Source: Hydractinia symbiolongicarpus
Lineage: Eukaryota; Cnidaria; Hydrozoa; Anthoathecata; Hydractiniidae
NCBI RefSeq assembly: GCF_029227915.1
Contig: NC_079878.1
Coordinates: forward strand, 35,491,501-35,555,500
DNA: 64,000 nucleotides
Reading direction: 5' to 3'
Shown here: positions 25,141-38,430 of the stretch, one piece after another
How the letters are laid out: each line of letters starts with the position of its first letter
How positions within the stretch are numbered: the stretch's first letter is position 1
Position numbers and translations under genes: made by a program
Notes under the pieces: generated by a model
The model's database searches: none
What the model was told of the DNA's origin: nothing
The model's input: only the letters and a program-made list of their open reading frames with translations

Positions 25141-27299
25141 TGTTGGTACGAATATGTGACGCAACCGTTGTTACTCAAACGGACTGATGCCGTTAGAAAG
25201 TCCATGAAATGTAGTTTTTAATTCTGTCTCTATTTCTTCAGCGGGCGCTAACGGCTAGGATTGGTCCCACAGTACAAATTGACTTAATTATCTAAATTTT
25301 TAAACAAAGCGCTGCCACAGCGCCCTGTGTAACTGCTAAGTTCCAGTAATCAAGTCAAATTAGGAAGAATGTTATTTTTTGGAGTCCAATTGTGTCATTT
25401 ATCTCATTTATAAAGTCAATGTGCAAAAACAGTTCAATTAAGTCCCACAGTCAAAATCTTCACTGTTAAAAGCGATGCAAGCTAGTAATGTCAGAAAATA
25501 TCGCTAAATACATGTTGGCACGAATATGTGACGCAACCGTTGTAGCTTAAAAGGACTGATACCGTTAGAAATTCAATGAAATGTAGTTTATGTAACTGTG
25601 TCTTTTTCCCCTGCGCGCGCTAACGGCTAGGATTGGTCCCACAGAAATAAATGACTTATTTATCTAAACTTTTAAATAAAGCGCTATTACAGCGCCCAGT
25701 GTAATCGCTGAGTTCCAGCAATCAAGTCAAGTTAAGAATAGAGTTATTTCTTGGAGTACACTAGCCTCATTTGTTACATTCACAAGGTCAAAGTCCAAAA
25801 TCAGTTCAATTAAGACTCACAGTCAATCGTTTCACTGTTAAAAGCGATACAAGCTAGTAATGTCACAAAAATATCGCTAAATACATGTTGGTACGAATAT
25901 GAGACGCAAGCGTTGTACCTGAAACGGACTGATACCGTTGGAAAGTCAATGAAATGTAGTTTTGGAAACTGTCTCTATTTTTTCAGCACGCGCTAACGGC
26001 TAGGATTGGTCCAACAGTTCAAATTGACTCATTTATCTAAATTTTCAAATGAAACGCTGCCACAGCGCTCAGTGTATTCGCTGAGATACAGCAAGCATGT
26101 CATATTAAGAAGAATGTTACTTTTTAGAGTCCAATTGTGTCATTTATCTCATTTATAAAGTCAAAGTCCAAAATCAGTTCAATTAAGTCTCACAGTCAAT
26201 GGTTTTACTGGTAAAAGCGATGCAACCTAGTAATATCAGAAACATATCGCTAATTACATGTTGGTACGAATATGAGACGCAAGCGTTGTTACTCAAACGG
26301 ACTGATGCCGTTAGAAAGTCCATGAAATGTATTTTTTAAATCTGTCTCAATTTCTTCAGCGCACGCTAACTGCTAGGATTGGTCCCACAGTACAAATTGA
26401 CTTAATTATCTAAATTCTTAAACAAAGCGCTGCCACAGCGCCCTGAGCAACTGCTGAGTTCCAGTAATCAAGTCAAATTAAGAAGAATGTTATTTTTTGG
26501 AGTCCAATTGTGTCATTTATCTCATTTATAAAGCCAATGTGCAAAATCAGTTCAATTAAGTCCCACAGAAAATCTCTTCACGGTCAAAAGCGATGCAAGC
26601 TATTAATGTCAGAAAAATATCGCTAAATACATGTTGGTACGAATATGTGACGCCACCGTTGTAGCTTAAACGGACTGATACCGTTAGAAATTCAATGAAA
26701 TTTAGTTTATGTAACTGTGTCTTTTTCCCCAGCGCGCGCTGACAGCTAGGATTGGTCCCACAGAAAAAAATGACTTATTTATCTAAACTTTTAAATAAAG
26801 CGCTACCACAGCGCCCAGTGTAATCGCTGAGTTCCAGCAATCAAGTCAAGTTAAGAATAAAGTTATTTCTTGGAGTACACTTGCCACATTTGTTACATTT
26901 ACAAGGTCAAAGTCCTAAATCAGTTCAATTAAGTGTCACAGTCAATCATTTCACTGTTAAAAGCGATGCAAGCTAGTAATGTAAGAAAAATATCGGTAAA
27001 TACATGTTGGTACGAATATGAGACGCAAGCGTTGTACCTGAAACGGACTGATTCCTTTAGAAAGTCAATGAAATGTAGTTTTGGAAACTTTCTCTATTTT
27101 CTCAGCGCGTGCTAAAGGCTAGGATTGGTCCCACAGTAACAAATGACTTATTTATTTAAATTTTTAAATGAAACGCTACCACAGCGTCCAGTGTAATCGC
27201 TGAGATACAGCAATCATGTCAAATTAAGAAGAATGTTATTTTTTAGAGTCCAATTGTGTCATTTATCTCATTTATAAAGTCAAAGTCCTAAATCAGTTC

Positions 27300-28420
27300 A
27301 TATGAGTCTCACAGTCAATCGTTTCACTGTTAAAAGCGATGCAACCTAATAATGTCTGAAAAATATCGCTAAATACATGTTGGTACAAATATGAGACGCA
27401 GGCGTTGTACCTGAAACGAACTGATACCGTTAGAAAGTCAATGAAATGTAGTTTTGGAAACTGTCTCTATTTTCTCAGCGCGCGATAACGGCTAGGATTG
27501 GTCCAACAGTACAAATTGACTCATTTATCTAAAATTTCAAATGAAACGCTGCCACAGCGCCCAGTGTAATCGCTTAGATACAGCAAGCATGTCATATTAA
27601 GAAGAATGTTACTTCTTATAGTCCAATTGTGTCATTTATCTCATTTATAAAGTCAAAGTCCAAAATCAGTTCAATTAAGTCTCACAGTCAATCGTTTCAC
27701 TGTTAAAAGCGATGCAACCTATTAATGTCTGAAAAATATCGCTAAATACATGTTGGTACAAATATGAGACGCAGGCGTTGTACCTGAAACGAACTGATAC
27801 CGTTAGAAAGTCAATGAAATGTAGTTTTGGAAACTGTCTCTATTTTCTCAGCGCGCGATAACGGCTAGGATTGGTCCAACAGTACAAATTGACTCATTTA
27901 TCTAAATTTTCAAATGAAACGCTGCCACAGCGCCCATTGTAATCGCTGAGATACAGCAAGCATGTCATATTAAGAAGAATGTTATTTTTTAGAGTCCAAT
28001 TGTGTCATTTATCTCATTTATAAAGTCAAAGTCCAAAATCAGTTCATATGAGTCTCACAGTCAATCGTTTCACTGTTAAAAGCGAGGCAACCTATTAATG
28101 TCTGAAAAATATCGATAAATACATGTTGGTACAAATATGAGACGCAGGCGATGTACCTGAAACGAACTGATACCGTTAGAAAGTCAATGAAATGTAGTTT
28201 TGGAAACTGTCTCTATTTTCTCAGCGCGCGATAACGGCTAGGATTGGTCCAACAGTACAAATTGACTCATTTATCTAAATTTTCAAATGAAACGCTGCCA
28301 CAGCGCCCAGTGTAATCGCTGAGATACAGCAAGCATGTCATATTAAGAAGAATGTTACTTCTTATAGTCCAATTGTGTCATTTATCTCATTTATAAAGTC
28401 AAAGTCCAAAATCAGTTCAA
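27300..28420. repeat. Three near-identical single units in tandem
   Basis: GTACAAATATGAGACGCAGG occurs at 27383, 27756 and 28129, exactly 373 bp apart. GCGCGATAACGG and ACTCATTTATCTAAA…CAAATGAAACGC variants are shared by the three. This is amplification of one unit, unlike the multi-unit blocks elsewhere. Confidence 0.75.
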
Positions 28421-28849
28421 TTAAGTCTCACAGTCAATCGTTTCACTGTTAAAAGCGATGCAAGCTAGTAATGTCAGAAAAATATCGCTAAATACATGTT
28501 GGTACGAATATGAGACGCAAGCGTTGTACCTGAAACGAACTGATACCGTCAGAAAGAAATGAAATGTAGTTTTGGAAACTGTCTCTATTTTCTCAGCACG
28601 CGCTAAGAGCTAGTATTGGTCCCACAGTAACAAATGACTTATTTATCTAAATTTTTAAAGGAAACTCTACCACTGCGCCCAGTGTAATCGCTGAGATACA
28701 GCAATCATGTCAAACTAAGAAGAATGTTAATTTTTAGAGTCCAATTGTGTCATTTATCTCATTTATAAAGTCAAAGTCCAAAATCAGTTCAATTAAGTCT
28801 CACAGTCAATCGTTTCACTGTTAAAAGTGGTGCAAGCTAGTAATGTCAG

Positions 28850-30060
28850 AAACATATCGTTGAATACATATTGGTACGAATTTGTGAGTCAACCGTTGTT
28901 ACTCAAACGGACTGATGCCGTTAGAAAGTCAATGAAACGTAGTTTTGGAAACTGTCTCTATTTACTCAGCGCGCGCTAACGTCTAGGATTGGTCCCACAG
29001 TAACAAATGACCTTTTTATCTAAATTTTGAAATGAAACTCTACCACAGCACCCAGTGTAATCGCTGAGATACAGCAATCATGTCACATTAAGAAGAATGT
29101 TATTTTTTAGAGTCTAATTGTGTCATTTATCTCATTTATAAAGTCAAAGTCCAAAATCAGTTCAATTAAGTCTCACAGTCAATCGTTTCACTGTTAAAAG
29201 CGATGCAAGCTAGTAATGTCAGAAAAATATCGCTAAATACATGTTGGTACGAATATGAGACGCAAGCGTTGTACCTGAAACGAACTGATACCGTTAGAAA
29301 GTCAATGAAATGTGGTTTTGGAAACTGTCTCTATTTTCTCAGCGCGCGGTAACGGCTAGTATTGGTCCAACAGTAACAAATGACTTATTTATCTAAATTT
29401 TTAAATGAAACGCTACGACAGCGCCCAATTTAATCGCTGAGTTCCAGCAATCAAGTCAAATTACGAAGAATTTTATTTCTTGAAGTCCAATTGTGTCATT
29501 TATCTCATTTATAAGGTCAATGTCCAAAATCAGTTCAATTAAGTCCCACATTCAATCGCTTCACGGTTAAAAGCGTTGCAACCTAGTAATGTCAGAAGAA
29601 CATCGCTTAATACATGTTGGTACGAATATGTGACGCAACCGTTGTTACTCAAACGGACTGATGCCGTTAGAAAGTCCATGAAATGTAGTTTTTAATTCTG
29701 TCTCTATTTCTTCAGCGGGCGCTAACGGCTAGGATTGGTCCCACAGTACAAATTGACTTAATTGTCTAAATTTTTAAACAAAGCGCTGCCACAGCGCCCT
29801 GTGTAACTGCTAAGTTCCAGTAATCAAGTCAAATTAGGAAGAATGTTATTTTTTGGAGTCCAATTGTGTCATTTATCTCATTTATAAAGTCAATGTGCAA
29901 AAACAGTTCAATTAAGTCCCACAGTCAAAATCTTCACTGTTAAAAGCGATGCAAGCTAGTAATGTCAGAAAATATCGCTAAATACATGTTGGCACGAATA
30001 TGTGACGCAACCGTTGTAGCTTAAAAGGACTGATACCGTTAGAAATTCAATGAAATGTAG
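28850..30060. repeat. Dispersed copy of a satellite block (paralogues near 24.4-25.6 and 39.3-40.5 kb)
   Basis: The diagnostic ACGACAGCGCCCAATTTAAT unit is at 29415, 4,474 bp (12 units) after 24941 and 10,431 bp before 39846. The following units (GTTGTTACTCAAACGG, CAGCGGGCGCTAACGG, TGTGCAAAAACAG, GTCAGAAAATATCG) come in the same order in all three places, so a multi-unit block was copied over 4-10 kb. Confidence 0.7.
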
Positions 30061-33000
30061 TTTTGGAAACTGTCTCTATTTTTTCAGCACGCGCTAACGG
30101 CTAGGATTGGTCCAACAGTTCAAATTGACTCATTTATCTAAATTTTCAAATGAAACGCTGCAACAGCGCTCAGTGTATTCGCTGAGATACAGCAAGCATG
30201 TCATATTAAGAAGAATGTTACTTTTTAGAGTCCAATTGTGTCATTTATCTCATTTATAAAGTCAAAGTCCAAAATCAGTTCAATTAAGTCTCACAGTCAA
30301 TGGTTTTACTGGTAAAAGCGATGCAACCTAGTAATATCAGAAACATAATGCTAAATACATGTTGCTACCAATATTTGACGCAACCGTTGAAACTCAAACG
30401 GACTGATGCCGTTAGAAAGTCAATGAAATGTAGTTTTCAAAACTGTCTATATTTTCTCAGCGTGCGCTAACGGCAAAGATTGGTCCCACAGTAACAAATG
30501 ACTTATTTATCTAAATTTTTAAATGAAACGCTACCACTGCGCCCAGTGTAATCGCTGAGATACAGCAATCATGTCACATTAAGAAGAATGTTATTTTTTA
30601 GAGTCCAATTGTGTCATTTATCTCATTTATAAAGTCAAAGTCCAAAATCAGTTCAATTAAGTCTCACAGTCAATCGTTTCACTGTTAAAAGCGATGCAAG
30701 CTAGTAATGTCAGAAACATATCGCTGAATACATATTGGTACGAATTTGTGAGTCAACCGTTGTTACTCAAACGGACTGATGCCGTTAGAAAGTCCATGAA
30801 ATGTATTTTTTAAATCTGTCTCAATTTCTTCAGCGCGCGCTAACTGCTAGGATTGGTCCCACAGTACAAATTGACTTAATTATCTAAATTCTTAAACAAA
30901 GCGCTGCCACAACGCCCTGTGCAACTGCTGAGTTCCAGTAATCAAGTCAAATTAAGAAGAATGTTATTTTTTGGAGTCCAATTGTGTCATTTATCTCATT
31001 TATAAAGACAATGTGCAAAATCAGTTCAATTAAGTCCCACAGTCAATCTCTTCACGGTTAAAAGCGATGCAAGCTATTAATGTCAGAAAAATATCGCTAA
31101 ATACATGTTGGTACGAATATGTGACGCCACCGTTGTAGCTTAAACGGACTGATACCGTTAGAAATTCAATGAAATTTAGTTTATGTAACTGTGTCTTTTT
31201 CCCCAGCGCGCGCTGACGGCTAGGATTGGTCCCACAGAAAAAAATGACTTATTTATCTAAACTTTTAAATAAAGCGCTACCACATCGCCCAGTGTAATCG
31301 CTGAGTTCCAGCAATCAAGTCAAGTTAAGAATAAAGTTATTTCTTGGAGTACACTTGCCACATTTGTTACATTCACAAGGTCAAAGTCCTAAATCAGTTC
31401 AATTAAGTCTCACAGTCAATCATTTCACTGTTAAAAGCGATGCAAGCTAGTAATGTAAGAAAAATATCGGTAAATACATGTTGGTACGAATATGAGACGC
31501 AAGCGTTGTACCTGAAACGGACTGATTCCTTTAGAAAGTCAATGAAATGTAGTTTTGGAAACTGTCTCTATTTTCTCAGCGCGCGCTAACGGCTAGGATT
31601 GGTTCCACAGTAACAAATGACTTATTTATCTAAATTTTTAAATGAAACGCTACCACAGCGTCCAGTGTAATCGCTGAGATACAGCAATCATGTCAAATTA
31701 AGAAGAATGTTATTTTTTAGAGTCCAATTGTGTCATTTATCTCATTTATAAAGTCAAAGTCCAAAATCAGTTCATATGAGTCTCACAGTCAATCGTTTCA
31801 CTGTTAAAAGCGATGCAACCTATTAATGTCTGAAAAATATCGCTAAATACATGTTGGTACGAATATGAGACGCAGGCGTTGTACCTGAAACGAACTGATA
31901 CCGTTAGAAAGTCAATGAAATGTAGTTTTGGAAACTGTCTCTATTTTCTCAGAGCGCGAACGTCTAGGATTGATCCAACAGTACAAATTGACTCATTTAT
32001 CTAAATTTTCAAATGAAACGCTGCCACAGCGCCCAGTGTAATCGCTGAGATACAGCAAGCATGTCATATAAAGAAGAATGTTACTTCTTATAGTCCAATT
32101 GTGTCATTTATCTCATTTATAAAGTCAAAGTCCAAGTTCAATTAAGTCTCACAGTCAATGGTTTCACTGGTAAAAGCGATGCAACCTAGTAATGTCAGAA
32201 AATATCGCTAAATACATGTTGGTACGAATATGTGACGCAACCGTTGTAGCTTAAAAGGACTGATACCGTTAGAAAGTCAATGAAATGTAGTTTTCAAAAC
32301 TGTCTCTATTTTCTCAGCGCGCGCTAACGGCAAAGATTGGTCCCACAGTAACAAATGACTTATTTATCTAAATTTTTAAATGAAACGCTACCACTGCGCC
32401 CAGTGTAATCGCTGAGATACAGCAATCATGTCAAATTAAGAAGAATGTTATTTTTTAGAGTCCAATTGTGTCATTTATCTCATTTATAAAGTCAAAGTAA
32501 AAAATCAGTTCAATTAAGTCTCACAGTCAATCGTTTCACTGTTAAAAGCGATGCAAGCTAGTAATGTCAGAAAAATATCGCTAAATACATGTTGTTACGA
32601 ATATGAGACGCAAGCGTTGTACCTAAAACGAACTGATACCGTTAGAAAGTCAATGAAATGTAGTTTCGGAAACTGTCTCTATTTTCTCAGCGTTCGCTAA
32701 CGGCAAGGATTGGTCCCACAGTAACAAATGATTTATTTATTTAAATTTTTAAATGAAACGCTACCTCAGCGCTCAGTGTAATCGCTGAGATACAGCAATC
32801 ATGTCACCTTAAGAAGAATGTTATTTTTTAGAGTCCAATTGTGTCATTTATCTCATTTATAAAGTCAAAGTCCAAAATCAGTTCAATTAAGTCTCACAGT
32901 CAATCGTTTCACTGTTAAAAGCGATGCAAGCTAGTAATGTCAGAAAAATAGCGCTAAATACATGTTGGTACGAATATGAGACGCAAGCGTTGTACCTGAA

Positions 33001-35039
33001 ACGAACTGATACCGTTAGAAAGTCAATGAAATGTAGTTTTGGAAACTGTCTCTATTTTCTCAGCGCGCGCTAACAGCTAGTATTTGTCCCACAGTAACAA
33101 ATGACTTATTTATCTAAATTTTTAAAGGAAACTCTACCACTGCGCCCAGTGTAATCGCTGAGATACAGCAATCATGTCAAATTAAGAAGAATGTTATTTT
33201 TTAGAGTCCAATTGTGTCATTTATCTCATTTATAAAGTCAAAGTCCAAAATCAGTTCAATTAAGTCTCACAGTCAATCGTTTCACTGTTAAAAGTGGTGC
33301 AGGCTAGTAATGTCAGAAACATATCGTTGAATACATATTGGTACGAATTTGTGAGTCAACCGTTGTTACTCAAACGGACTGATGCCGTTAGAAAGTCCAT
33401 GAAATGTATTTTTTAAATCTGTCTTAATTTCTTCAGCGCGCGCTAACTGCTAGGATTGGTCCCACAGTACAAATTGACTTAATTATCTAAATTCTTAAAC
33501 AAAGCGCTGCCACAGCGCCCTGTGCAACTGCTGAGTTCCAGTAATCAAGTCAAATTAAGAAGAATGTTTTTTTTGGAGTCCAATTGTGTCATTTATCTCA
33601 TTTATTAAGACAATGTGCAAAATCAGTTCAATTAAGTCCCACAGTCAATCTCTTCACGGTTAAAAGCGATGCAAGCTATTAATGTCAGAAAAATATCGCT
33701 AAATACATGTTGGTACGAATATGTGACGCCACCGTTGTAGCTTAAACGGACTGATACCGTTAGAAAGTCAATGAAATGTAGTTTTGGAAACTGTCTCTAT
33801 TTTCTCAGCGCGCGCTAACGGCTAGGATTGGTCCCACAGTAGCAAATGACTTATTTATCTAAATTTTTAAATGAAACGCTACCACAGCGTCCAGTGTAAT
33901 CGCTGAGATACAGCAATCATGTCAAATTAAGAAGAATGTTATTTTTTAGAGTCCAATTGTGTCATTTATCTCATTTATAAAGTCAAAGTCCAAAAACAGT
34001 TCATATGAGTCTCACAGTCAATCGTTTCACTGTTAAAAGCGATGCAACCTATTAATGTCTGAAAAATATCGTTTAATACATGTTGGTACGAATATGAGAC
34101 GCAGGAGTTGTACCTGAAACGAACTGATACCGTTAGAAAGTCAATGAAATGTAGTTTTGGAAACTGTCTCTATTTTCTCAGCGCGCGCTAACGGCTAGGA
34201 TTGGTCCCACAGTAACAAATGAACTTTTATCTAAATTTTGAAATGAAACTCTACCACAGCGCCCAGTGTAATCGCTGAGATACAGCAATCATGTCACATT
34301 AAGAAGAATGTTATTTTTTAGAGTCCAATTGTGGCATTTATCTCATTTATAAAGTCAAAGTCCAAAATCAGTTCAATTAAGTCTAACAGTCAATCGTTTC
34401 ACTGTTAAAAGCGATGCAAGCTAGTAATGTCAGAAAAATATCGTTATTACATGTTGGTACGAATATGAGACGCAAGCGTTGTACCTGAAACGAACTGATA
34501 CCGTTAGAAAGTCAATGAAATGTAGTTTTGGAAACTGTCTCTATATTCTCAGCGCGCGGTAACGGGTTAGTATTGGTCCCACAGTAACAAATGACTTATT
34601 TATCTAAATTTTTAAATGAAACTCTACCACTGCGCCAAGTGTAATCGCTGAGATACAGCAATCATGTCAAGTTAAGAAGAATGTTACTTTTTAGAGTCCA
34701 ATTGTGTCATTTATCTCATTTATAAAGTCAAAGTCCAAAATCAGTTCAATTAAGTCTCACAGTCAATGGTTTTACTGGTAAAAGCGATGCAACCTAGTAA
34801 TATCAGAAACATATCGCTAAATACATGTTGCTACCAATATGTGACGCAACCGTTGAAACTCAAACGGACTGATGCCGTTAGAAAGTCAATGAAATGTAGT
34901 TTTCAAAACTGTCTCTATTTTCTCAGCGTGCGCTAACGGCAAAGATTATTCCCACAGTAACAAATGACTTATTTATCTAAATTTTTAAATGAAACGCTAC
35001 CACTGCGCCCAGTGTAATCGCTGAGATACAGCAATCATG

Positions 35040-36300
35040 TCAAATTAAGAAGAATGTTATTTTTTAGAGTCCAATTGTGTCATTTATCTCATTTATAAAG
35101 TCAAAGTAAAAAATCAGTTCAATTAAGTCTCACAGTCAATCGTTTCACTGATAAAAGCGATGCAAGCTAGTAATGTCAGAAAAATATCGCTAAATACATG
35201 TTGGTACGAATATGAGACGCAAGCGTTGTACCTAAAACGAATTGATACCGTTAGAAAGTCGATGAAATGTAGTTTTGGAAACTGTCTCTATTTTCTCAGC
35301 GTTCGCTAACGGCAAGGATTGGTCCCACAGTAACAAATGATTTATTTATTTAAATTTTTAAATGAAACGCTACCTCAGCGCCCAGTGTAATCGCTGAGAT
35401 ACAGCAATCATGTCACATTAAGAAGAATGTTATTTTTTAGAGTCCAATTGTGTCATTTATCTCATTTATAAATTCAAAGTCCAAAATCAGTTCAATTAAG
35501 TCTCACAGTCAATCGTTTCACTGTTAAAAGCGATGCAAGCTAGTAATGTCAGAAAAATATCGCTAAATACATGTTGGTACGATTATGAGACGCAAGCGTT
35601 GTACCTGAAACGAACTGATACCGTTAGAAAGTCAATGAAATGTAGTTTTGGAAACTGTCTCTATTTTCTCAGCGCGCCCTAACAGCTAGTATTTGTCCCA
35701 CAGTAACAAATGACTTATTTATCTAAATTTTTAAAGGAAACTCTACCACTGCGCCCAGTGTAATCGCTGAGATACAGCAATCATGTCAAATTAAGAAGAA
35801 TGTTATTTTTTAGAGTCCAATTGTGTCATTTATCTCATTTATAAAGTCAAAGTAAAAAATCAGTTCAATTAAGTCTCACAGTCAATCGTTTCACTGATAA
35901 AAGCGATGCAAGCTAGTAATGTCAGAAAAATATCGCTAAATACATGTTGGTACGAATATGAGACGCAAGCGTTGTACCTAAAACGAATTGATACCGTTAG
36001 AAAGTCGATGAAATGTAGTTTTGGAAACTGTCTTTATTTTCTCAGCGTTCGCTAACGGCAAGGATTGGTCCCACAGTAACAAATGATTTATTTATTTAAA
36101 TTTTTAAATGAAACGCTACCTCAGCGCCCAGTGTAATCGCTGAGATACAGCAATCATGTCACATTAAGAAGAATGTTATTTTTTAGAGTCCAATTGTGTC
36201 ATTTATCTCATTTATAAATTCAAAGTCCAAAATCAGTTCAATTAAGTCTCACAGTCAATCGTTTCACTGTTAAAAGCGATGCAAGCTAGTAATGTCAGAA
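35040..36300. repeat. 2-unit tandem duplication (746 bp)
   Basis: The rare variant AGTCAAAGTAAAAAATCAG occurs at about 35100 and 35846. The accompanying CACTGATAAAAGCG, CCTAAAACGAATTG, GTCGATGAAATG and CAGCGTTCGCTAACGGCAAG occur in both, so this is a recent 2-unit duplication. The same AAAGTAAAAAATCAG variant, without the others, also appears near 32498 and 36966. Confidence 0.7.
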
Positions 36301-37689
36301 AAATATCGGTAAATACATGTTGGTACGAATATGAGACGCAAGCGTTGTAGCTGAAACGGACTGATTCCTTTAGAAAGTCAATGAAATGTAGTTTTGGAAA
36401 CTGTCTCTATTTTCTCAGCGCGCGCTAACGGCTAGGATTGGTCCCACAGTAACAAATGACTTATTTATCTAAATTTTTAAATGAAACGCTACCACAGCGT
36501 CCAGTGTAATCGCTGAGATACAGCAATCAAGTCAAATTACGAATAAAGTTATTTCTTGGAGTACACTTGCCACATTTGTTACATTCACAAGGTCAAAGTC
36601 CTAAATCAGTTCAATTAAGTCTCACAGTCAATCATTTCACTGTTAAAAGCGATGCAAGCTAGTAATGTAAGAAAAATATCGGTAAATACATGTTGGTACG
36701 AATATGAGACGCAAGCGTTGTACCTGAAACGGACTGATTCCTTTAGAAAGTCAATGAAATGTAGTTTTGGAAACTGTCTCTATTTTCTCAGCACGCGCTA
36801 ACGGCTAGGATTGGTCCCACAGTAACAAATGACTTATTTATCTAAATTTTTAAATGAAACGCTACCACTGCTCCCAGTGTAATCGCTGAGATACAGCAAT
36901 CATGTCAAATTAAGAAGAATGTTATTTTTTATAGTCCAATTGTGTCATTTATCTCATTTATAAAGTCAAAGTAAAAAATCAGTTCAATTAAGTCTCACAG
37001 TCAATCGTTTCACTGTTAAAAGCGATGCAAGCTAGTAATGTCAGAAAAATATCGCTAAATACATGTTGGTACGAATATGAGACGCAAGCGTTGTACCTAA
37101 AACGAACTGATACCGTTAGAAAGTCGATGAAATGTAGTTTTGGAAACTGTCTCTATTTTCTCAGCCTTCGATAACGGCAAGGATGGGTCCCACAGTAACA
37201 AATGTTTTATTTATTTAAATTTTTAAATGAAACGCTACCTCAGCGCCCAGTGTAATCGCTGAGATACAGCAATCATGTCAAATTAAGAAGAATGTTATTT
37301 TTTAGAGTCCAATTGTGTCATTTATCTTATTTATAAAGTCAAAGTCCAAAATCAGTTCAATTAAGTCTCACAGTCAATCGTTTCACTGTTAAAAGCGATG
37401 CAAGCTAGTAATGTCAGAAAAATATCGCTAAATACATGTTGGTACAAATATGAGACGCAAGCGTTGTACCTGAAACGAACTGATACCGTTAGAAAGTCAA
37501 TGAAATGTAGTTTTGGAAACTGTCTCTATTTTCTCAGCGCGCGCTAACAGCTAGTATTTGTCCCACAGTAACAAATGACTTATTTATCTAAATTTTTAAA
37601 GGAAACTCTACCACTGCGCCCAGTGTAATCGCTGAGATACAGCAATCATGTCAAATTAAGAAGAATATTATTTTTTAGAGTCCAATTGT

Positions 37690-38430
37690 GTCATTCATCT
37701 CATTTATAAAGTCAAAGTCCAAAATCAGTTCAATTAAGTCTCACAGTCAATCGTTTCACTGTTAAAAGTGGTGCAAGCTAGTAATGTCAGAAACATATCG
37801 CTGAATACATATTGGTACGAATTTGTGAGTCAACCGTTGTTACTCAAACGGACTGATGCCGTTAGAAAGTCCATGAAATGTTTTTTTAAATCTGTTTCAA
37901 TTTCTTCAGCGCGCGCTAACTGCTAGCATTGGCGCCACAGTACAAATTGACTTAATTATCTAAATTCTTAAACAAAGCGCTGCCACAGCGCCCTGTGCAA
38001 CTGCTGAGTTCCAGTAATCAAGTCAAATTAAGAAGAATGTTATTTTTTGGAGTCCAATTGTGTCATTCATCTCATTTATAAAGTCAAAGTCCAAAATCAG
38101 TTCAATTAAGTCTCACAGTCAATCGTTTCACTGTTAAAAGTGGTGCAAGCTAGTAATGTCAGAAACATATCGCTGAATACATATTATTACGAATTTGTGA
38201 GTCAACCGTTGTTATTCAAACGGACTGATGCCGTTAGAAAGTCCATGAAATGTTTTTTTAAATCTGTTTCAATTTCTTCAGCGCGCGCTAACTGCTAGGA
38301 TTGGCCCTACAGTACAAATTGACTTAATTATCTAAATTCTTAAACAAAGCGCTGCCACAGCGCCCTGTGCAACTGCTGAGTTCCTGCAATCAAGTCAAGT
38401 TAAGAATAAAGTTATTTCTTGGAGTACACT
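37690..38430. repeat. Single-unit duplication (372 bp)
   Basis: TCATTCATCTCATTTATAAA is found at 37691 and 38063, the only two places in the window with CATTCATC. The whole following unit (AAGTGGTGCAAG, CTGAATACATATT, GAGTCAACCG, CATGAAATGTTTTTTTAAA) is repeated with only a few changes, for example ATATTGG against ATATTAT. Confidence 0.75.
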